Of a stretch of 62,315 nucleotides of DNA, positions 1 through 9,936 are shown one piece after another (position 1 is the first letter of the stretch; each line of letters starts with the position of its first letter). Source of the stretch: Acidimicrobiaceae bacterium (GTDB lineage Bacteria > Actinomycetota > Acidimicrobiia > Acidimicrobiales > MedAcidi-G1); contig PBAM01000036.1 in NCBI GenBank assembly GCA_002716285.1, forward strand, positions 1 through 62,315. The letters are read 5' to 3'. A program made the position numbers and the translations under genes. The notes beneath the pieces were generated by a model. The model did not search any database and was not told the origin of the DNA. It saw nothing but the letters and a program-made list of their open reading frames with translations.

Positions 1-111
1 CACCCAGACTCAAGAAACCACCACTACACAAGAAACCACAACCACCCAGACTCAAGAAACCACCACTACACAAGAAACCACAACCACCCAGACTCAAGAA
101 ACCACCACTAC
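1..111 (+). repeat. 42-bp perfect tandem repeat (about 2.6 copies visible, continues off the left edge) encoding TQTQETTTTQETTT-type Thr/Gln/Glu-rich linker
   Basis: cacccagactcaagaaaccaccactacacaagaaaccacaac at 1-42, identical at 43-84, and first 27 nt again at 85-111; in frame with the downstream CDS. Confidence 0.95.
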
Positions 112-1537
112 CTCTGGGAGTGTATCTAGCCCTTCGCAAGCATTAGAACCTGAACTTTCTTTGGCCACTCCTGATGCCACACTCAAAGTCTGGATGGTCA
201 ACGAAGACGGAGAAACGGCTGCTGTAATAAAAAATGGATCTTCTATTCCTGTAAACATCCAGTCAGTCGCATTGACAGAAATTGACGGTGAACTGTTTGT
301 CAAAATCGCAACTTCAGGTATCCCCAACTATGTAAGTGTGATTGATGAAAAAACTGAGACCTTTTTATCAGAGCGCCCACTTGCAAGTAGGGATTTCCGC
401 GAAGGTAGACCTTTGGTAGGTGTCGGTTCCAGAGTGCAGTTTGGTGAAGACATTGGTTACAACTCGACTGGTTGTCAAAATCTTCCGGGAACCGGTTACG
501 GCTACTGGCCGCCTGGTCCTGTTTGTCCCGAAAATCAGGAAATTGAAACTACATTCGCTATATACCCGACAGAAACAATCGAAAATAACTCCGAAACTCA
601 AGGCCTTGGTTCAATAGGTCTATGGGTTAACGGGGTTGCCGTTTTCGGTTGGGGTGACGGACAGTCATGGCAACAAGAGGGCAACTGGCACAATATTGCA
701 GCAATTGCCGAAGAATACGACCTTGATATATGCCCTGGCCATTCAGCTCAAGGCACCTATCATCACCATTCACATCCAATTTGTTTAGCTGAACAACTTG
801 GGGACATCGGAGATTCTCATTCACCCGTGTACGGATTTGCAATTGACGGAGTTCCGATAGCAGGTCCCTGGGTTGACAGTGGTCTACTAGCCCGATCCTC
901 TTGGTTGCCTAGAGATTACAGCAATGACGATTCGGTCACCGGCTGTGGTGAAATTGGAAAAAGAACATGTCACCTAATTGACCAATTGAATCCCAGCGCA
1001 GGAACTGTTGAAATAAACGCTTCAGCCCCAAGCACAAGCGATGTTGTCACCTCTATGTCAGGGAACAACTTTGTCGCACTATCAGGTTTCTATATGGAAG
1101 ATTGGTATTACGAATCATCCCTGAATGACAACTCCCTGCAATCACTAGACGAGCACAATGGTCATTTCGGGGAACTTCCCGGATACACAGACCCTTTATA
1201 CCACTACCACATAACACGAGAACGAAATGATGATGGCTCTTTTTTCGAGGTTTTCCCTTACTACATTGGTCCTACTTTTTACGGGGAAATAAAAACAGTC
1301 CTCGGCAACGGTCCTCCTGGTGCTGGACAACAGGGACCCCCACCAGGTGTTGGACAACAAAGCGCTCCCCCAGGAGGTGGAAGACCGGACTTACCTGCGG
1401 TAGCACAAGCACTAGGCGTGGATGTGACGGATCTTATGAATGCTCTCGGGCCACCACCTCCTGACCTTCAGTCCGCTGCAATCGCCTTAAACGTACCCTT
1501 GGAAGAACTTCAGATATTAATGGGACCTCCTAGGTAA
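2..1537 (+). CDS. YHYH domain-containing secreted/surface protein (5' partial)
   Basis: Frame open to the left edge (TQTQETTTT...), histidine-rich TYHHHSHPICL, YGFAIDGVPIAGPW and DPLYHYHITRE motifs; Pro/Gly/Gln-rich C-terminal region. Confidence 0.8.
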   Translation, partial: TQTQETTTTQETTTTQTQETTTTQETTTTQTQETTTTSGSVSSPSQALEPELSLATPDATLKVWMVNEDGETAAVIKNGSSIPVNIQSVALTEIDGELFVKIATSGIPNYVSVIDEKTETFLSERPLASRDFREGRPLVGVGSRVQFGEDIGYNSTGCQNLPGTGYGYWPPGPVCPENQEIETTFAIYPTETIENNSETQGLGSIGLWVNGVAVFGWGDGQSWQQEGNWHNIAAIAEEYDLDICPGHSAQGTYHHHSHPICLAEQLGDIGDSHSPVYGFAIDGVPIAGPWVDSGLLARSSWLPRDYSNDDSVTGCGEIGKRTCHLIDQLNPSAGTVEINASAPSTSDVVTSMSGNNFVALSGFYMEDWYYESSLNDNSLQSLDEHNGHFGELPGYTDPLYHYHITRERNDDGSFFEVFPYYIGPTFYGEIKTVLGNGPPGAGQQGPPPGVGQQSAPPGGGRPDLPAVAQALGVDVTDLMNALGPPPPDLQSAAIALNVPLEELQILMGPPR

Positions 1538-1620
1538 AAAAAATCTTTTACCGATTTACGATTCGGTTAGGCAGGATCCTAGAATCAAACAGTTGAATGA
1601 ATCTTAAAGTTAGGTGATTT

Positions 1621-2763
1621 ATGTCTTTCAATATTGAAGAAACTGACCGTCTCCTTTCGACCACTCGGTCCGTAAAGAAACGTCTTGATTTAGAACGTGA
1701 AGTATCAGAAGAATTAATACTTGACTGCATAGATGTTGCTGAACAAGCGCCCACAGGTGGAAATCAATCAAGTCGCCGGTGGCTGGTTGTGCGCGATTCG
1801 AAAGTAAAAAAAGAAATTGCTGAAATGTACCGTGAAGTAGGCGGTCAATTTTTAAAAGAACAGTCTCAACGTTTAGATGGGACCGGGCATCACAATGAAA
1901 AAACTATTGAAGCTTCTTCATACCTAGCTGAACACTTGGAGGAAGTCCCTGTTCTGGTTCTGGTAACTATCTATGGTGAACATGACGGCAGTGGACGACC
2001 CGGCCTTTTCGATTCTGTCATTCAAGCCGCTTGGAGTTTCTGCCTTGCTTTGCGTTCACGCGGATTGGGAAGTGCGTGGACAACAATGCACCTAGGTAAC
2101 GCAGAAAAAATAGCAGAACTTTTAAACATACCCAAAGGAGTAACACAAGTAGTTTTACTTCCTGTTGCTCACACTTTGGGTGACGATTTCTCTTCAGTCT
2201 CCCGTGACCCTGCACGCGAAATAACATGGTTTGAAAGTTGGGGTAAGACCACACAAAAATCCACAAATGGAGCAGCCACCTTCGAAGATGGCCCCGGCAT
2301 CAAAGTGGAAACCGATGTGAAAGCCTCCCCGGAAAAACTATGGGATCTCATATCTGACATTAATCTTCCCAGTAATTTCAGTGACGAGTTCGAGGGGGCT
2401 GAATGGTTGGATGAAACCCCAGAAGAAGGAGCTCGATTTAAAGGCCACAACAAAAACGAAAGGATGGGCGAGTGGGAAGTCACTTGTTACATAAAATCCT
2501 TCAAACCTAATAAAGTTTTCAGTTGGAACGTTGGTGATATTGAAAACCCTGCTGCGAGCTGGGAGTTTCGACTAACCCCGTTAGCGGGAGCGACACGACT
2601 CAGCTTCGCTATGACCCTAGGACCTGGACCTTCAGGACTAACACGAGGCATTGAATCCAACCCTGACATGGAGAAAAAAATAATATCAAACCGTCAAAGA
2701 GACCAGTACGTGAATATGCGTAGAACCGTGGAAGGAATAAAAGAGTTAGCCGAACAGGACTAA
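1621..2763 (+). CDS. Nitroreductase-family domain fused to C-terminal SRPBCC/polyketide cyclase-like domain
   Basis: STTRSVKKRLD...APTGGNQSSRRWLVV N-terminal nitroreductase signature; C-terminal VETDVKASPEKLWDLISDINLPSNFSDEFEGAEW typical of SRPBCC. Confidence 0.8.
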   Translation: MSFNIEETDRLLSTTRSVKKRLDLEREVSEELILDCIDVAEQAPTGGNQSSRRWLVVRDSKVKKEIAEMYREVGGQFLKEQSQRLDGTGHHNEKTIEASSYLAEHLEEVPVLVLVTIYGEHDGSGRPGLFDSVIQAAWSFCLALRSRGLGSAWTTMHLGNAEKIAELLNIPKGVTQVVLLPVAHTLGDDFSSVSRDPAREITWFESWGKTTQKSTNGAATFEDGPGIKVETDVKASPEKLWDLISDINLPSNFSDEFEGAEWLDETPEEGARFKGHNKNERMGEWEVTCYIKSFKPNKVFSWNVGDIENPAASWEFRLTPLAGATRLSFAMTLGPGPSGLTRGIESNPDMEKKIISNRQRDQYVNMRRTVEGIKELAEQD

Positions 2764-2776
2764 TGATTCTCTAATG

Positions 2777-3145
2777 CTACAAAACGGTTTTCTCTTCACC
2801 GAGAAAACAAACTGACCTATCCCAGTCAACGAAATTCTTTTCATCTTCCAGAAATGCTTTAAAAGCTTTTTGACCTTCACCAGAATTCCATTGCTTCTTG
2901 AAGGTTTCATGGTCATCTATCCAGATCTCAGCCACTCCGTCAAACTCATTACCCCCATTGCGAATTTCCCTAAGTGGTGAATTTTCTTTCTCGGAAAGAG
3001 GAAAAACTTGAACATATTTCCTTATGCCTAAAACTTCTACGGCATTCGCTGGAGCTGAAAGTGGATGCTTATTCTCCCAATAATCTTGAAATTGTTCGCG
3101 CGTCAAGTGCGGCAGCCTGTACATGCAAAAAGTTAATTTTATCAT
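2777..3145 (-). CDS. EthD-domain protein
   Basis: MIKLTFCMYRLPHLTREQFQDYWENKHPLSAP resembles the EthD dimeric alpha+beta barrel N-terminus. Confidence 0.7.
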   Translation of the reverse strand: MIKLTFCMYRLPHLTREQFQDYWENKHPLSAPANAVEVLGIRKYVQVFPLSEKENSPLREIRNGGNEFDGVAEIWIDDHETFKKQWNSGEGQKAFKAFLEDEKNFVDWDRSVCFLGEEKTVL

Positions 3146-3195
3146 CTTTTAAATTTTACTTCCGTGTACTTGTCTACTGCATGTTAAACGCAACT

Positions 3196-3873
3196 ATGGT
3201 CACTGTTATGGAAAAACTAAATCTCTCTGCCGATGAACTACTTTCGACCACTCGATCCGTAAGGAAACGTTTAGACTTTGACCGTCCAGTTGACGAAAAG
3301 CTTATAAATGAATGCCTCGAAATGGCCGTTCAAGCACCCACTGGTTCAAATAGTCAGAATTGGCGCTTTCTAGTAGTCACAGACCCCGAAAAACGTTCTG
3401 CTCTCGCTGACATATACAGAAAGGGTTTCGAGGTTTACGCAAACATGGTAGGTAGTGCTGGCCAGTTAGCTGAAGAGGCCGAAAGCGAAGAAAGAGCCGC
3501 ACAACAGCTAAGAGTTACTGAATCAGCCACTTACCTCGCAGAAAACATGGAACGTGTACCCGTCATGATGATTCCCTGCCTCCCGGGACGTGTGGATCAA
3601 ATGCCGGGTTTAGCCGGCGCTTCACTTTATGGCTCAATAATCCCTTCAGCTTGGAGTTTCATGCTTGCTGCACGCGAACGTGATCTTGGAACTTGTTGGA
3701 CGACAATTCATCTCATCTTTGAACAAGAGGCATCAGAAGTCTTAGGTATACCATTCGAGGAAGTTACCCAAGTCGCTCTTATAACTGTGGCTCACACCAT
3801 AGGTTCTGATTTCAAGCCCGCTAAACGTATACCTTTAAATGAAGTTGTCTCCTGGAATGACTGGAAATCATAA
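3196..3873 (+). CDS. Nitroreductase family protein (paralogue of the 1621..2763 N-terminal domain)
   Basis: LSTTRSVRKRLDFDRPVDEKLINECLEMAVQAPTGSNSQNWRFLVV; start chosen at an internal ATG (3196 or 3208) because the ORF-track start lies inside the antisense EthD gene. Confidence 0.8.
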   Translation: MVTVMEKLNLSADELLSTTRSVRKRLDFDRPVDEKLINECLEMAVQAPTGSNSQNWRFLVVTDPEKRSALADIYRKGFEVYANMVGSAGQLAEEAESEERAAQQLRVTESATYLAENMERVPVMMIPCLPGRVDQMPGLAGASLYGSIIPSAWSFMLAARERDLGTCWTTIHLIFEQEASEVLGIPFEEVTQVALITVAHTIGSDFKPAKRIPLNEVVSWNDWKS

Positions 3874-3875
3874 AG

Positions 3876-4580
3876 TCATTCGCTGATTTCACTTACACGT
3901 CCGTCCCTTAAAGAAGTAAGTAAAACTCCCGCTGAAATCGCAGCCGTCTCAGACCTTAGAACAGAGCCGCCCAGTGAAAAACACTCTCTTCCATCTACCT
4001 CTTCAGGAGTCCAACCGCCTTCTGGGCCTATTATCAGACAAGAATGAGTGAGGGACAGTTTTTTACCACCCGGGTGGGCTAAAGCAATCCCTTCTCGCCC
4101 TTTCAAAGCAGCCAATGGCGTAGTTCTCAACACCTCTGGGATGTATCCCTGCCTCGACTGCATGGCCGCTTCTCTGGCTATGCGATTGAAACGCTTTTCG
4201 CTTTCAATTATTTTATTTTCACCCCACTGAACTACCGAACGCTGTGCCACCACTGGAAAAATTTTGTTTACCCCTAATTCAGTTAACTTTTGCACAACCA
4301 TTTCCGGCTTACCTTTTTTAATGAGAGCGAAACCAATTGTTATTTCTATTTCTGGTTTAGGTTCAAAAAAAATTTCTTCGGTTGGCTCGAGTGGAGGACC
4401 AAAAACACATTCCCTCCAGCTCCCTTTAGCATCTGAGACTGTTATCCCGTCTCCCGACCTGAGACGCAAAACTTTTCCAAAATGATGAATATCGTCGTCA
4501 CTCAAGCAGGGGTTATCAATATCATCTACAAATGCATGAGGAAGATTTAGATCAATTAGAGAAATGTCTGAATCTCTCAA
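3876..4580 (-). CDS. rsmE: 16S rRNA m3U1498 methyltransferase RsmE
   Basis: [20 protein letters not shown]-terminal [15 protein letters not shown]...[15 protein letters not shown] signature; downstream of dnaJ. Confidence 0.9.
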   Translation of the reverse strand: MRDSDISLIDLNLPHAFVDDIDNPCLSDDDIHHFGKVLRLRSGDGITVSDAKGSWRECVFGPPLEPTEEIFFEPKPEIEITIGFALIKKGKPEMVVQKLTELGVNKIFPVVAQRSVVQWGENKIIESEKRFNRIAREAAMQSRQGYIPEVLRTTPLAALKGREGIALAHPGGKKLSLTHSCLIIGPEGGWTPEEVDGRECFSLGGSVLRSETAAISAGVLLTSLRDGRVSEISE

Positions 4581-5677
4581 CTGAATGCCGATCGGAATTT
4601 ACCAATTATTCCTTCATCAGGAGGGCTCACTTCATCATCTCTGGACCCTGCAAAATCTCTTATGAACTTCTCCTCCGTTGGAGTCAGATCTTTAGGGGTT
4701 TCCACTACTACTTCAATAAGCAGATCCCCTCTTCCTCGACCCTGCAAGTGAGGAACACCTCTTCCACGTATTCTCATCACTTGCCCACTTTCGATGCCTT
4801 TTGGGATCACGATGGTTTCCGAACCATCAAGTGTTTCGATCTCCATTTCAACTCCAAGGATTGCTTGCGTCATTTGCACTGGAAGTCTTCGAAGTAGGTC
4901 GTAGCCGTTGCGTTCAAAATATTGATGATCTTGGACTCTTATCTGAACATAGAGATCACCGGCGGGGCCTCCCCATGGCCCAACAGCCCCTCTGCCGGTA
5001 AGTCGTAATGTCGTCCCATCGTCTACCCCCGCCGTCACTTGAACTGAAAAAGAGTCATTTACAACGTTTCTTCCCTCACCTCCACACTCTTCGCAAGGGT
5101 CTGGTATCACCCAGCCCATTCCCCCACACGCATTACATGCAACCGAGGTCATCATTTGACCCAAAAGTGACTGCCTCACCTGTTGAACCTGACCACTACC
5201 GTTGCAAGAATCACAGGTATCACGACTTGAACCTTTGGAAGCACCAGTCGCTTCGCAAGTATTACACGCCAAAGCTGTTTTGATCTCAATTTCTTTTTCA
5301 CAACCGAACACTGCTTCCGCAAATTCAAGGTTTAGTAAAGTTTCCAAATCTTGACCCTGCATAGGTCCAGTTCTTCTTCGTGATTGTGAAAACCCTGAAC
5401 CGAAAAAAGATTCGAAAATATCCCCTATTCCACCAAAAGGGTCGCCCATCGATGAGGCGCTCCCGACATCCCCAAAGCGGTCATAACGAGATCTCTTTTC
5501 AGGGTCTGAAAGCACTTCATACGCGAATGCGACCTCTTTGAATTTTTCTTCAGCTTCCGGGTCGTCTGGATTCGCATCAGGATGATATTCGCGCGCTAAC
5601 CGACGATAAGACCTCTTTATCTCTTCCGTTGAGGCATTTCGCTGCACCTGCAGCACTTCATATGGGTCACTGGACAT
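4577..5677 (-). CDS. dnaJ: Chaperone DnaJ
   Basis: J-domain [36 protein letters not shown] region, Cys-rich CxxC repeats. Confidence 0.95.
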   Translation of the reverse strand: MSSDPYEVLQVQRNASTEEIKRSYRRLAREYHPDANPDDPEAEEKFKEVAFAYEVLSDPEKRSRYDRFGDVGSASSMGDPFGGIGDIFESFFGSGFSQSRRRTGPMQGQDLETLLNLEFAEAVFGCEKEIEIKTALACNTCEATGASKGSSRDTCDSCNGSGQVQQVRQSLLGQMMTSVACNACGGMGWVIPDPCEECGGEGRNVVNDSFSVQVTAGVDDGTTLRLTGRGAVGPWGGPAGDLYVQIRVQDHQYFERNGYDLLRRLPVQMTQAILGVEMEIETLDGSETIVIPKGIESGQVMRIRGRGVPHLQGRGRGDLLIEVVVETPKDLTPTEEKFIRDFAGSRDDEVSPPDEGIIGKFRSAFS

Positions 5678-5681
5678 TTTT

Positions 5682-6686
5682 CTAACCCTCGGTTAAATGG
5701 TCACCTAAACTCCGGCCGACAATTCCGACTGTCGCAAGTGCTTGAGTATAGTCCATTCTTGTTGGACCGAGGATACCAATCGATCCTGCTGCCTCACCAT
5801 CAATTTCGTACGGAGCAACAACAAGGGAACATTCAGCAAGGTGATCGACACCTGTTTCAGTTCCTATGACAACGCTGAGCCCGCGATCGATAACACCTCT
5901 AATCAAACTGACCACAATCATTTGACGTTCTAACAGGTCTAAAACTTTTCTAATGTCTTCAGGTTCTGTGAGGGAGCCTGCAAGAACTGACGTGCCCCCT
6001 ACATAAACAGTTTCCTTTGATTGAACTAAGGAGGTGAGAGTTTTCTCGACCTCTCGCACCAGATAATCAACGTTGGCGTTTCCGCTTAGTGGAACTTCCG
6101 GCAGAGAACCCAGTCGAAAGCCTCTGAGGTGTTTCGAAAGAAAATGATTCACTTCGTCTAGCTCAGTTTCAGTCACGAATACTTCTTTCGAAATATCCAG
6201 TGAATGCTTTTCCACCACTCCGTTCGAGGTAACTAAAACTAGCAGAATTTGATCAAGTGAAAGATCGACCAGATGCACCGAACGTACCGTCTGATGGTCG
6301 GAGTCTGGTGAAAGTACAACACCGGCACTCCCAGTTAAAGCCGCTAAAAAATTGCTTGTTTCCTGCAACATTTGTTCAATCTCAATGTGAGACCTACCAA
6401 AAAAAGACTTGATCTGTTGATTTTCAACCCGGTCAAGTCTTACAGGACCCAGCAAATTGTCAACGAAAAAACGGTATGCCTTTTCAGTAGGAATTCGACC
6501 CGCTGAAGTGTGAGGTTGATCCAAATAGCCTTCTGACTCTAAAAGTGCCATCTCGTTTCTGATCGTCGAAGACGAAACGTCTACTGATTCGGATCTTGCA
6601 ACCAAACTCGAACCGACTGGTTGAGCAGTTTCTATGTACGCTTCAACAACAGCGCCTAAAATTCCTGCTTTTCTTTCGTCTAGCAT
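5682..6686 (-). CDS. hrcA: Heat-inducible transcription repressor HrcA
   Basis: [76 protein letters not shown]; start moved to ATG at 6686 (track ORF overlaps lepA). Confidence 0.9.
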   Translation of the reverse strand: MLDERKAGILGAVVEAYIETAQPVGSSLVARSESVDVSSSTIRNEMALLESEGYLDQPHTSAGRIPTEKAYRFFVDNLLGPVRLDRVENQQIKSFFGRSHIEIEQMLQETSNFLAALTGSAGVVLSPDSDHQTVRSVHLVDLSLDQILLVLVTSNGVVEKHSLDISKEVFVTETELDEVNHFLSKHLRGFRLGSLPEVPLSGNANVDYLVREVEKTLTSLVQSKETVYVGGTSVLAGSLTEPEDIRKVLDLLERQMIVVSLIRGVIDRGLSVVIGTETGVDHLAECSLVVAPYEIDGEAAGSIGILGPTRMDYTQALATVGIVGRSLGDHLTEG

Positions 6687-6738
6687 TCTTCGGATGTTAC
6701 TCCCATCATCGCTATTTAGGATTATATATTTATTGTTT

Positions 6739-8523
6739 CTATTCTTCGAGACTAAGAGCGGAAACAAAAGCCTCTTGAGGAACGTCAACACGACCAATTG
6801 ACTTCATCTTTCTTTTGCCTTGCTTCTGCTTTTCCAATAGCTTTCGCTTTCTTGTTATATCTCCCCCATAAAGTTTCGCTGTTACATCTTTTCGATATGC
6901 CCTGACAGTTTCACGGGCGATTATCCGGCCGCCTATCGTGGCCTGTATTGGAACTTCAAATTGCTGACGAGGAATCAATTCTTTCAGTCTTTCTGCCATT
7001 TTTCGACCATATTCATAAGAGGCGTCACGGTGTACAACTGCGCTAAAAGCGTCAACAGATTCTCCTTGCAATAAGATGTCTACTCTCACAAGGTCAGATT
7101 TCATGTAACCAGCCGGCTCATAATCAAGACTTGCGTAACCTTGAGTTCTACTTTTCAATTGATCGAAGAAATTGAGAACTACCTCCGCTAAAGGAAGTTG
7201 ATATTTCAGTTCTATACGTTCAGGGGACAAGTATGACAGCTTGTCCAGTTCACCCCGCCGTCCTTGGCAAAGTTCCATTAGTGTCCCTGTGTACTCCGCT
7301 GGAGATATCAAAGTGGTAGACAGCCATGGTTCTTCTATCGCCGAGATCTCCCCCGCTGATGGAAGATCGCACGGATTATCGATTTCTTCCACTTTTCCGC
7401 TCGCATGGATCACACGGTATTTAACTGAAGGCGCCGTTGTAATTAAATTAAGATCAAATTCCCTTTCAAGACGTTCTCGAACTATCTCCATGTGCAACAA
7501 ACCTAAAAAACCACACCTAAAGCCGAAACCGAGAGCAGATGAAGTGTCAGGTTCAAAAGTGAAACTTGAATCGTTAAGTCTGAGCTTTTCTAACGCATCT
7601 CTCAAATCTCCGAAATCATCTCCTTCCATCGGATACAGACCGCTAAAAACCATTGGTTTTGGTTCTTGATATCCGGATAATGCTGACTGACTCCCACCAT
7701 TCGTAGTTGTTATCGTTTCACCTGATCGAGCTTCCCCGACATCTTTGACCCCAGCAAGAACATAACCTACTTCGCCCGGTCCGAGACTTTTAACTGGTGT
7801 CATCTCAGGACGCCAGACTCCAACCTCATCAAGTTGGTGATTCGTTCCAGCCTGCATGAATTTAATAGACATTCCGGCATCCAAACGACCTTGCATTATC
7901 CGAACCGAAGAAACGACGCCTCGATACTGGTCAAAATGACTGTCAAAGACAAGTGCCTGAAGTGGCAGGTCTTCGTTGGCTTCGGGAGAAGGTGTTTTTT
8001 CAACAACTACGTCAAGAAGTTCCGAAACCCCTTCACCAGTTTTTGCACTAATCCGAAAAATTTCATCGGTTGGTATGCCTAGGGCTTTTTCTATTTCTTC
8101 CGCGTACCGGTCAGGTTCTGCGGCTGGTAAATCTATCTTGTTCAATACGGCCACGATTTCCAGGTCATGTTCGAGTGCCTGGTAACAGTTAGCCAGAGTT
8201 TGTGCTTCTATTCCTTGCGCTGCGTCGACTACTAATATCACTCCTTCACATGCAGCTAATGATCGGCTTACTTCATAGCCGAAATCAACGTGACCGGGTG
8301 TATCTATAAGGTTAATTACCGAGTCTTTCCAATCGAGTCGCACGCTTTGTAGCTTTATAGTTATCCCTCTCTCACGTTCCAAGTCCATAGAGTCGAGATA
8401 TTGATCTCGCATGTTTCTTTCATCCACAGCCCCACAAAGCTCCAGCATGCGGTCAGCCAGTGTCGACTTACCATGATCTATGTGAGCAATGATCGACGTA
8501 TTGCACATCTTTTTATTAGTCAT
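6739..8523 (-). CDS. lepA: Elongation factor 4 (LepA)
   Basis: [34 protein letters not shown], and LepA C-terminal [15 protein letters not shown]. Confidence 0.95.
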   Translation of the reverse strand: MTNKKMCNTSIIAHIDHGKSTLADRMLELCGAVDERNMRDQYLDSMDLERERGITIKLQSVRLDWKDSVINLIDTPGHVDFGYEVSRSLAACEGVILVVDAAQGIEAQTLANCYQALEHDLEIVAVLNKIDLPAAEPDRYAEEIEKALGIPTDEIFRISAKTGEGVSELLDVVVEKTPSPEANEDLPLQALVFDSHFDQYRGVVSSVRIMQGRLDAGMSIKFMQAGTNHQLDEVGVWRPEMTPVKSLGPGEVGYVLAGVKDVGEARSGETITTTNGGSQSALSGYQEPKPMVFSGLYPMEGDDFGDLRDALEKLRLNDSSFTFEPDTSSALGFGFRCGFLGLLHMEIVRERLEREFDLNLITTAPSVKYRVIHASGKVEEIDNPCDLPSAGEISAIEEPWLSTTLISPAEYTGTLMELCQGRRGELDKLSYLSPERIELKYQLPLAEVVLNFFDQLKSRTQGYASLDYEPAGYMKSDLVRVDILLQGESVDAFSAVVHRDASYEYGRKMAERLKELIPRQQFEVPIQATIGGRIIARETVRAYRKDVTAKLYGGDITRKRKLLEKQKQGKRKMKSIGRVDVPQEAFVSALSLEE

Positions 8524-8655
8524 CCCTGCCGACCGTACATTCTCGTGAGCTTAATTACATGAATTAAATTGGATTCTTTGCTTTCTTATGCTGTCCTGTA
8601 TCTCTCTCCACACGCTAAGATTGAGGGTTGCTAAAAGAAAAGGTTGTATTTACCC

Positions 8656-8898
8656 GTGGCAAATATTAAGAGTGCAATAAAACGTAACCGTCAGAATGAA
8701 GTACGACGTTTAAGAAACCGGTCTGTTCGTTCAGAAATGCGCACACTTGTGAAAACAGCCCAGGATACAGGTACTGCTGAAGACACTGCCGTTGCAATCA
8801 AAAAAATTGATAGAGCCGTCTCTAAAGGCATTATTCATGCAAATAAAGCATCACGCGAGAAATCCAGACTTCAGAAAAATTTAAACAACAACGGTTAA
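8656..8898 (+). CDS. rpsT: 30S ribosomal protein S20
   Basis: (V)ANIKSAIKRNRQNEVRRLRNRSVRSEMRT...HANKASREKSRLQK; GTG start at 8656. Confidence 0.95.
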   Translation: MANIKSAIKRNRQNEVRRLRNRSVRSEMRTLVKTAQDTGTAEDTAVAIKKIDRAVSKGIIHANKASREKSRLQKNLNNNG

Positions 8899-8902
8899 CC
8901 GA

Positions 8903-9919
8903 TTATCTCATTGCCGCCAATCGCGCGACAAGCACCTCTACAACCAATTCAGGTGGCCAACCTTTCTTCCCTTTTAAATCAAGGTCTGCCTCTGCTATAA
9001 GTCCTATAGCTCTGAAAATGTTCTTTTTCCCTAATCTTTGAGATGTGGAAAGAATCTTTTTTGCCGGATACGCACTAATTGAAAGCAGATCTGCAGCTAT
9101 TTTTTCGTCTTTCAGACCTGAACCTTCAAGACGTAACATTTTTTCGTAATGAGAGTGGAGCAAGGCTAATACTCCTAGTGGATGTCGGCCATCTGCTCTG
9201 AGCATCCTTTTGAGCCTTTCCAACGCTTCAGGAATTTTGCCGGAGTCGATAGAATCCGTTAAATCCCATGGCATGACTGACCCGGCATCTCCAAGATAGG
9301 GCTCCACATCTTTGAGTTCTAGTTTTTCACCGCTTTCATAGACGGAAGCTAAAACTTCTAAAAGTGCAAAAACTTTCGTACGGTCTTCTCCGAAGTGATC
9401 TGCTATACGTTTACGCGCCTCTCGAGTAATTTCAACAGATGCCTTGTCTAATGACTCTGACAACCATTTATCCGCCTGTTTTCCTTTTCCTGTAGTTAAC
9501 TTCTCGAGAACCCCTCCGGAATTTTCAATCGCTTCAAGTAAACTTTTGGGAATAGGAGACAATCTCTGCTGTTGCGGATTGTTTCCTTTCTCCCAGACGA
9601 GTATCAAAGAAGTCGTTTCTAAAGGCGCGTTCAAATATTCGATTAAAGGTTCAAGATCTTCCTTTTTACTGAAACGACCGATATGACGCCCTACCACAAC
9701 TCTGCTTTGGGTCAAGAAAGGAGCAGTCTGTGCAGAGTCGACCAACTTGCCTATATGAAACTGTTCCGAGAACCGATAATTTTCCTCAGTTAATTCCTCC
9801 AAAGCAAGGCTTCTGTCTTCGCCATCTAAAGCTTTTTCTAAATGAGCGCTCAGCGATCTGGAAACCAACACGTCGTCATCTCCCGATATGAGCACTATTG
9901 GAATCTTATTCATTTGCAA
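8903..9919 (-). CDS. holA: DNA polymerase III subunit delta
   Basis: Delta-subunit-like: IVLISGDDDVLVSRSL..., SVMPWDLTDSIDSGKIPEALERLKRML; convergent with rpsT as in many bacteria. Confidence 0.85.
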   Translation of the reverse strand: MQMNKIPIVLISGDDDVLVSRSLSAHLEKALDGEDRSLALEELTEENYRFSEQFHIGKLVDSAQTAPFLTQSRVVVGRHIGRFSKKEDLEPLIEYLNAPLETTSLILVWEKGNNPQQQRLSPIPKSLLEAIENSGGVLEKLTTGKGKQADKWLSESLDKASVEITREARKRIADHFGEDRTKVFALLEVLASVYESGEKLELKDVEPYLGDAGSVMPWDLTDSIDSGKIPEALERLKRMLRADGRHPLGVLALLHSHYEKMLRLEGSGLKDEKIAADLLSISAYPAKKILSTSQRLGKKNIFRAIGLIAEADLDLKGKKGWPPELVVEVLVARLAAMR

Positions 9920-9936
9920 ATCTGCTCATCTTTCAC

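Noticed and set aside
1-111. Tandem repeats as a CRISPR array
   Set aside because: Repeats are head-to-tail without spacers, in frame, and encode a low-complexity protein linker.
7241-7669. ORF-track ORF of 142 aa opposite lepA (and similar antisense ORFs such as 15329..15928, 21324..21713, 37556..37990, 39117..39410, 47559..47921)
   Set aside because: Each lies wholly opposite a clearly identified conserved gene and has no recognisable protein features.
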